Shown piece after piece: positions 59,041-64,000 of a stretch of DNA of 64,000 nucleotides. Source of the DNA: Micropterus salmoides (lineage: Eukaryota; Chordata; Actinopteri; Centrarchiformes; Centrarchidae). A program made the translations under genes and the position numbers. The stretch lies in the NCBI RefSeq assembly GCF_014851395.1, contig NW_024044681.1, positions 23,313,036 through 23,377,035 of the forward strand, written 5' to 3'. The notes under the pieces were generated by a model. The model had not been told where the DNA came from and searched no databases. It was given only the letters and a program-made list of their open reading frames with translations. How positions within the stretch are numbered: the stretch's first letter is position 1; each line of letters begins with the position of its first letter.

Positions 59041-59045
59041 CTACA

Positions 59046-59429
59046 GGTACTACATTCTCCAATCAAACACACGCACTTGCCCACTGAAATGTTAATTGTG
59101 CATGTGACCAATAGGACGTTGCTACCGATATCTGTGTGACATGTGTCCGTACTGCCTCAGCATCCTTTTTTCTGCATAATTTTCAGCATACGGCAAACTG
59201 CTCGCTGAATTCATCACCTCCACGGATGGAGTCGCCATTTCTAGAAATTCGTCTTTGAACCCAGGTGAGGGGACCCATGTCCCGCCCAGACGAGTCCACG
59301 ATCCCCTGCGGCTGGGGAAGGGAGTGACTGGCCAAGTGACTGGTTATGGAGGGAGAGAGGCCGGCAGACGCTGCCACAAAACCCCCAGTCTCTTTCAAGA
59401 AGCCATTATTTTACATGTGCTGCTTGTGT
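59046..59429. other. No gene recognised
   Basis: A transition from Gypsy integrase remnant to the pyrimidine-rich LTR-like region. Only short frames without domains. Confidence 0.4.
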
Positions 59430-59847
59430 ATACTACGGTAATGTCGCGCTCTGCCGGTCGGTCATTCTTTGTGTTGCACTTTTGAGTTTAGTATCTGCCT
59501 TATAGTATGTTGAGTTTTGGGTTCTGTCCTGTCTAGTGTCCAGTATCTGCTTTATAGTCTGTTGAGTTATTGTTTGGTCAGTTCATTATCTGTTATTAAG
59601 TTGGTCTTTGATTCCATGTCATGTTCTTAGTCTTGTACTTTAGTGTTTACTCCTGATCTTGTGTTCTAGTTCTGTGTTCTGATATTTTGTAACATGTTTT
59701 TGTTCCTGTGTTGTCGCTTATTCACTCTGCCCCAGGTCTGCTTGTCATGTCAAGTCTCTCTGTTTTCCTCTGCGCTCTCTCTCTCTCTGCCTGCCTCGTT
59801 AGTGTCATGTCTGTCACCTGTGTTGCTCCCGCCCTGCTCGTTAGTCC

Positions 59848-59892
<45 letters not shown>

Positions 59893-60188
59893 CTTGGTGT
59901 TTCTGTCTTGTCCTTGTCGGGTCATTGTATGTTGTCTCCCGGAGTTGCTGTGAGGTCTCCTGTTGTCTGCCTGCTTGTCATGTCTCCCGGTCGTGTCTCC
60001 CGGTCGTGTCTCCCTGTTACCCTGCTCCCTTTGGACTACCTTCGTTTTTGGACTCTGTATTCAGCCACCTGTAAGTGTGCTCGCTTTTGGTTTGTTCATT
60101 AAAACCCTTTGTACTGTACCTCCTCCTGCCTTGCGTCCTGCGTTTGGGTCCTCCAACCTGCCTCACCCACACCAAACCGTGACAGAAT
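59430..60188 (+). mobile_element. LTR-like region upstream of gag-like ORF
   Basis: TG/CT-rich, TTCTGTGTTCT-type sequence containing two copies of an AGTATCTGC-TTATAGT-TGTTGAGTT word at about 59490 and 59540. A (GT)n array is at 59853-59884. The end reads GGTCCTCC...CCAAACCGTGACA immediately before GAATGACCCGACCAAACATG. Fish Gypsy 5' LTRs commonly end this way just ahead of gag. The 5' boundary was not fixed. Positions 59853-60103 are repeated in direct orientation at 61460-61679. Confidence 0.45.
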
Positions 60189-61459
60189 GACCCGACCAAA
60201 CATGGACCCAGCGGACATAGTTAAGTTGCCCAGCACTTGGGAGGAATTAGGGGTGCCCAAAGAGGAGCTAACAGCAGAGAAGCCACAGTTTTTCAAACTG
60301 CTCTCGGTCATGTGGGGGACCGACGCCGAGATGGCTCTACAAGTGGCCTCCTCCCGGTGGAGAAAGACTTTTGATTTAGAGACTGTCAAAACTCTGCTCT
60401 GCCACCCCCCAGTGTGAGATTGCTAAGCCTGCTAGCCTCGAACCCCGGCCTGCTAGTACTCCTGCGGCTAGCCTCCTGCCTGTAACCTGTTCGGCTAGCG
60501 CTGCTAGCCCTCGGCCTGTCCTGCCTGAAACCAGCTCGGCTGGCGCTGCTAGCCGCCAGCCTGAGCCCCGGCCTGCTAGCGCTGCTAGCTCCAGGCCGTC
60601 TGTTCCCCAGCCCACTAACCTCCAAAGGACTTGTTCCCAGCCTACAAACCCCAAGAGGACTTGTTCCCAGCCTGCTAGCGCTCCAGTGGCTAGCTCCCTG
60701 CCTGTTTCCTGGCCTGCTAGCACTCACGCGGCTAGTCATCTGCCTGCTCCATCCCCCTCCAAGTCGGCTCAAACTTCCAGGTTGGTTGGGGATTCATGGA
60801 CTTCCAGCTCTCTGGCTGCCTTTCTGTTGGACTTACCTTTGGAGCCAGAGAGTGAACAGACGGAGTCCCCCCAGCCAACCAACCACTGGTCGGAGGGAGA
60901 CCGGTCTGCTAGCGGGCTGCTAGCAGACCTACACAGCTCCGGGTCTACTAGCCTGGAGGCTAGCACCTCATCGAACTCTGCGTCGGATCCACCTCCAGTA
61001 AGGCCGGCTGGAGGGCGATGTAGGCCCCGACGACGAGCGGCCAAGAAACTAGCACCTGCACCAGCTCCGTTGGTGGTCCAGCCGATTCCTGTTCCTAGTG
61101 CTCCGCCGGTGGTCCGATCAGCACCAGCTCCGTTAGTGGCCCAGCCGATTGCTGTTCCCTCGTCGGTGGCCCGACCGGCACCTGCTTCGCCGGTGGTCCG
61201 ATCGACTCCTGTTCCCTCGTCGGTGGTCCGACCAGCACCAGTTCCGTTGGTGGCCCAGCTGGTTCCAGCTCCTCGTGTCCGGTCCATGGTCCCCAGCCCA
61301 GCTGTCCAGTCAGTTGTCAGACCGACTCCAGCTCCTCGTGTCCGGTCCATGGTCGCCAGCCCAGCTGTCCAGTCGGTGGTCAGACCGACTACAGCTCCTC
61401 GTGTCCGGTCCATGGTCCTCAGCCCAGCTGTCTCGCCGGTGGTCCTCAGCCCAGCCCCA
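60187..61459 (+). CDS. Gag-like start plus Pro/Ala/Val-rich repeat ORF
   Basis: A short frame (ATG at 60187, or 60202 for MDPADIV, to 60417) reads MDPADIVKLPSTWEELG, FFKLLSVMWGTDAEMAL and ASSRWRKTFDLETVKTL, a compact helical domain placed like gag. At a C6-7 run near 60405 the adjacent frame is open and continues without a stop for about 420 codons (60416-61678). It is first PAS/Ala/Ser-rich with repeated GCTAGC, then acidic and Ser-rich (residues near EPESEQTESPQ). It then has a basic patch (GGRCRPRRRAAKKL), PAPLV/VVRPAP repeats, and three 21-residue tandem units starting APRVRSMV. No enzyme motif is seen. It could be a non-autonomous LTR element's structural protein or a repeat-driven open frame without function. 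Confidence 0.5.
61265..61453 (+). repeat. 63-bp tandem repeat, 3 units, in frame
   Basis: Units start at 61265, 61328 and 61391 with the word CAGCTCCTCGTGTCCGGTCC. Each encodes 21 residues (APRVRSMV-SPAVQSVVRPT-type), so length changes by whole units keep the frame. Confidence 0.9.
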
Positions 61460-61679
61460 GTGTGTGTGTGTGTGTGTGTGTATATACCTGGTGTTTCTGT
61501 CTTGTCCTTGTCGGGTCATTGTATGTTGTCTCCCGGAGTTGCTGTGAGGTCTCCTGTTGTCTGCCTGCTTGTCGTGTCTCCCTGTTACCCTGCTCCCTTT
61601 GAATCTCTGTTTGGACTACCTTCGTTTTTGGACTCTGTATTCACCTGTAAGTGTGCTTGCTTTTGGTTTGTTCATTAAA
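61460..61679 (+). repeat. Direct repeat of 59853-60103
   Basis: From the (GT)n array through TATATAC-TGGTGTTTCTGTC, the TGTCTCCCGGAGTTGC segment and CGTTTTTGGACTCTGTATTC to TTTGTTCATTAAA, this copy matches the upstream one closely. It lacks two CGGTCGTGTCTCC units and has an extra GAATCTCTGTTT. It diverges right after CATTAAA. Confidence 0.9.
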
Positions 61680-62639
61680 CTGTTTGTTAAAACACATTAC
61701 ATTCTTAAAAGAGCTAATTCCCCACTACCAACATGCGGCGGTGCGTCCCGGCACGTTCAGCAATGCTAGGCTAACAGCTTGCCCTGCGGCCCACACCGAT
61801 CTCCTGGCCAGAACCGACTGAGACAGTGGTTGAAGCCCAGGCCTCCACCTTGCTAGCTTGACCTCCCGGTCTGCGCTATGGTCCACTTGCACGACGTGAT
61901 AGCTTACAAAGAGCTGCTCTTACCATGGAAACGGCAAAATGCAGCAGTCTAACTCTGCGTTCCCAGCATGCTCACGAGTATTCGCATGGGCACAATGCCA
62001 GCTGAACGGCAGTGCAAGCATGTTACAGAAACGGACACGCAACCCAGCCAACATCTCTTTCGCTGAGCAGTCACAGCTCAGCTAGGTTAGTCTGCTATAG
62101 CCGGAGAGAGACAGCCAAGGCCACGTCTTGGTATGGCGGGACAGATGAGCTCGCTGCTTCGGTTGGTTACGTTTCCTCTACAAGCGGCTTTTAAAATGCT
62201 TGTTTTCTGAATGGAGTTTGGATCCATCGGGGCTATGCTAACTTCTTCATGGTAAAATACAACGATAGCTAGAATAAAGGTACAGACACATGTTTTCTGT
62301 ACTCACCAGGTACTTCAACTTTCTCGCTTCTTTTGTCCAAGCAATGTCCAGTTTTGTGAGGTTTTTATATAAATATGAAGTAGTAGTCCAACAGAGCTCT
62401 GGGTGCCAACAAACGCTAGCAACAACAGTGGAACTGGAAATGCACAGAAGCTTGCTGCTGAGAAAATAAATAAATCAACGTCGTAATCCCAAAAATTAAA
62501 GTTAACTGTGAGCTCCTCCCACGGGTAAACGGCATAGTTTTCAGCCTGACTACGGGTGTTCATTTCTCCAAAATCTACAGCGCTGCTCCGGCCTCTTTCT
62601 TCTACACTTATCTGTGATACACACATCTGGGGATTGTGC
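61680..62639. repeat. Dispersed repeat, copy 2 (61878-61978, minus), otherwise no gene
   Basis: Positions 61878-61978 match 8-117 in inverted orientation. The rest (61740-62600) has no recognised coding sequence. Its moderate GC and multiple GCTAGC/TTAGC words suggest one larger non-autonomous element, but ends were not found. Confidence 0.45.
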
Positions 62640-63245
62640 TCAAGGCCACCACTCTGAGAGCATATCTGTTGGAACTCAGAAAGGCAACGCTATCCAAGTG
62701 GTCCACAGGCTACAGCAGGGGACCTCAGTGATGCAGCTGTTGGGCCTCAGGTCAGCAGTCCATCTGGTGGTCCCCCTAGGCTTGCTGCACATGCGATGGC
62801 ATCAATGTTGGTTTGCCAGCCAGCATCTGGACCTCAAGAGGCAAAAGCTATGCACGGTGACCCCCCCTTCAACGTTGGTACAGGAGGACTTGAGGTTCTG
62901 GGGGTCTTCTCACCGTCTGGCAGTGGGAGTGCTGCTCAGCAGGGTGTCCTCATCCATGTCAGTCTTCATTAATGATTCTCTGACCTGATGGGGAGGAACC
63001 TGCCAGGGGAGGGCAGTGGGTGTTGTGTGGCCCACCCACACACCACTCCAGGTTGTGTTTTTAGTGTGGTGGTGTGTTTCCTCCAGCGCGTACATCAACA
63101 GACAGTGCAGAGTCCAATCCACGGCTCTGTTGGTGCTGGCGGGGAACCACGGACGTGGGCATCAGAACACCTGCTGTCTCTGAAAGCAATACAGGTCCCA
63201 GGCTTGGAGAACAGGGGTGGTAGTATAGTATACTCCAAGAGCCAC
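62640..63245 (+). pseudogene. DIRS-type RNase H fragment
   Basis: Blocks read LRAYLLELRKATLSKW, MQLLGLRSAVHLVVPLGLLH, WFASQHLDLKRQK, VSSSMSVFINDSLT, GRAVGVVWPTHTPLQ, AYINRQCRVQS and WASEHLLSLKAIQVPGLENR. This order fits the RT-end and RNase H part of DIRS retroelements. A stop follows SLT at 62986 and the frame changes around 63045 and 63150. The segment lacks the RT core and the recombinase. Its orientation is opposite to the DIRS recombinase fragment at 24.7-25.6 kb. Confidence 0.75.
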
Positions 63246-63249
63246 TATT

Positions 63250-64000
63250 AATACCTTAGGAAGCTGCTGTATGAAACCAATCACTATGAGAATAATTCAT
63301 TATTAATGTATTAAAAATAACTGCATAATAATAAATGCAAAATGCCCTTTCAGCATAATAAATCAGTAAAAAAAAATTATTTTACAACACACACAGACAA
63401 CCATAGCACTTTAATTTTGTGTACATTACAAAAATAAATTCCTGTACATTAAAAGGTACAGCAGCATGTATGACATCTTGACCAAAACACCTTCAAATAA
63501 AATAAAATCATTAAAATGATGACATATGGCCAGTATTACTGAAAAGTACACTATACGCATCCCATCATTAATGTTACCCATGGGGGTCCCTCAAACGGTT
63601 CGGACACTGGGCACGGCTCAGATGTCCTCACGGCAAGCCATCCCACTTCTGACACCATATGCGGCAAAAGGTGAGAGAACTCTCCCTACCCAGATTCAAA
63701 CACAGGTCTACATGGTACCAAACATGCAACTTTGACAGCAATGCCAAAGAGCCAGGCTCGTTGGTATGGTAGTCAAAGCACTTACTCAACTGTAGTGAAG
63801 GTACTCTGTCACAAGCATACAGTACAAATGGTGGAACCAAACTGAAACTGAAAAATGTCACAATCCTTATCCTTCAAGTGGAGGGTTGGTTATCATTGAG
63901 TAGGACTTGTTGCATTTTCTGCGACTGCAGACGCTATGGGATTTGGAAACTGCTTTATCACACAGCATCTGTGGAAGGGAAAAGGAAATATTTTGTCTAT
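63250..64000. other. No gene recognised
   Basis: AT-rich sequence with no domain-bearing frame. Positions 63690-63800 contain, on the minus strand, the words CAGTTGAGTAAGTGC and GTGTTTGAATCTGG, faintly tRNA-like but too far apart for a tRNA. Confidence 0.45.

Larger units (their letters stand above)
56510..59045 (+). mobile_element. Ty3/Gypsy element remnant
   Basis: The order is a gag piece (AREPFFPLPERY, FLLQGSLVFQQQ), protease-linker (LVLGQTWLKLHNPHIDWS appears in a shifted frame), RT, connection (FLGFVNFFRRFIRDYSKIAV), RNase H scraps (LEEWRHWMEE, WTDHKNLVSL) and integrase zinc-binding end (CSVCARGKSSHRPLA). The integrase core follows (SLDFVTGLPSTQDNTAILT, HGIPLEIVSD). LTRs were not identified. 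It has many stops. It is closely similar in motif wording to the elements at 19.7 and 37.2 kb. Confidence 0.85.

Noticed and set aside
60769..61413. Minus-strand open frame of 214 codons (Thr/Gly/Asp-rich)
   Set aside because: It is antisense to the repeat-rich plus-strand ORF and arises from the same 63-bp and PAP-coding repeats.
63690..63800. Minus-strand tRNA-like sequence
   Set aside because: The A- and B-box-like words are too far apart and no cloverleaf can be drawn.

Overview
The window looks like teleost fish chromosomal DNA: AT-rich, intron-like sequence dense with fish-type mobile elements. These include L2/CR1-clade LINEs with an SGNH-esterase ORF1, Ty3/Gypsy elements, DIRS-type tyrosine-recombinase elements, Tc1-like and hAT transposons, MITEs, solo LTRs and GATA/CA microsatellites. 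No bacterial-type operon, rRNA gene, CRISPR array or credible functional tRNA gene was seen. The only host-gene sequence recognised is two adjacent exons resembling the MATE-family efflux transporter slc47a1 at about 30.4-30.7 kb. They carry an apparent 2-nt frame break and a lost acceptor AG, so they look like a pseudogene fragment.

Layout. 0-9.5 kb is mostly featureless apart from a TIR-bounded repeat with a LINE fragment inside it (7.2-8.2 kb). 10.5-13.3 kb is a TTAA-type non-autonomous DNA element split by a 2.5-kb solo LTR that has a 4-bp target duplication. 13.5 kb holds a tRNA-derived repeat with a second copy at 45 kb. 14.0-17.4 kb is a nearly full-length but broken minus-strand L2-type LINE. 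19.7-21.3 kb is a degraded Gypsy pol, and 24.7-25.6 kb a DIRS tyrosine recombinase remnant (minus). 29-31.5 kb holds hAT, mariner and Harbinger-like pieces around the slc47a1-like exons. 32.9-35.5 kb is a plus-strand L2-type LINE interrupted by a minus-strand half-LINE (ORF1 joined directly to a LINE 3' tail). 37.2-39.7 kb is a minus-strand internally deleted Gypsy with zinc knuckle, protease and RT.

41.3-46.8 kb is a nest of related DDE transposons: one element inside another inside another, with a fourth inverted-repeat element and a tRNA-derived repeat at the centre. 50.5-51.4 kb is a complete non-autonomous hAT with an 8-bp target duplication. 53.6-55.6 kb is a complete Tc1-like element with a clean 501-bp solo LTR inserted in it. 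56.5-59.0 kb is another Gypsy. 59.4-61.7 kb holds a gag-like start and a long Pro/Ala/Val-rich repeat ORF between two direct repeats. 62.6-63.2 kb is a DIRS RNase H fragment.

No autonomous element in the window appears intact. Each recognisable transposase or polymerase carries a frameshift, stop, deletion or catalytic change. The main interest is the insertion order preserved by the nests, the half-LINE, and the uncharacterised repeat-rich ORF at 60.1-61.5 kb. Family names come from recognition of protein motifs and element ends; no database search was run.
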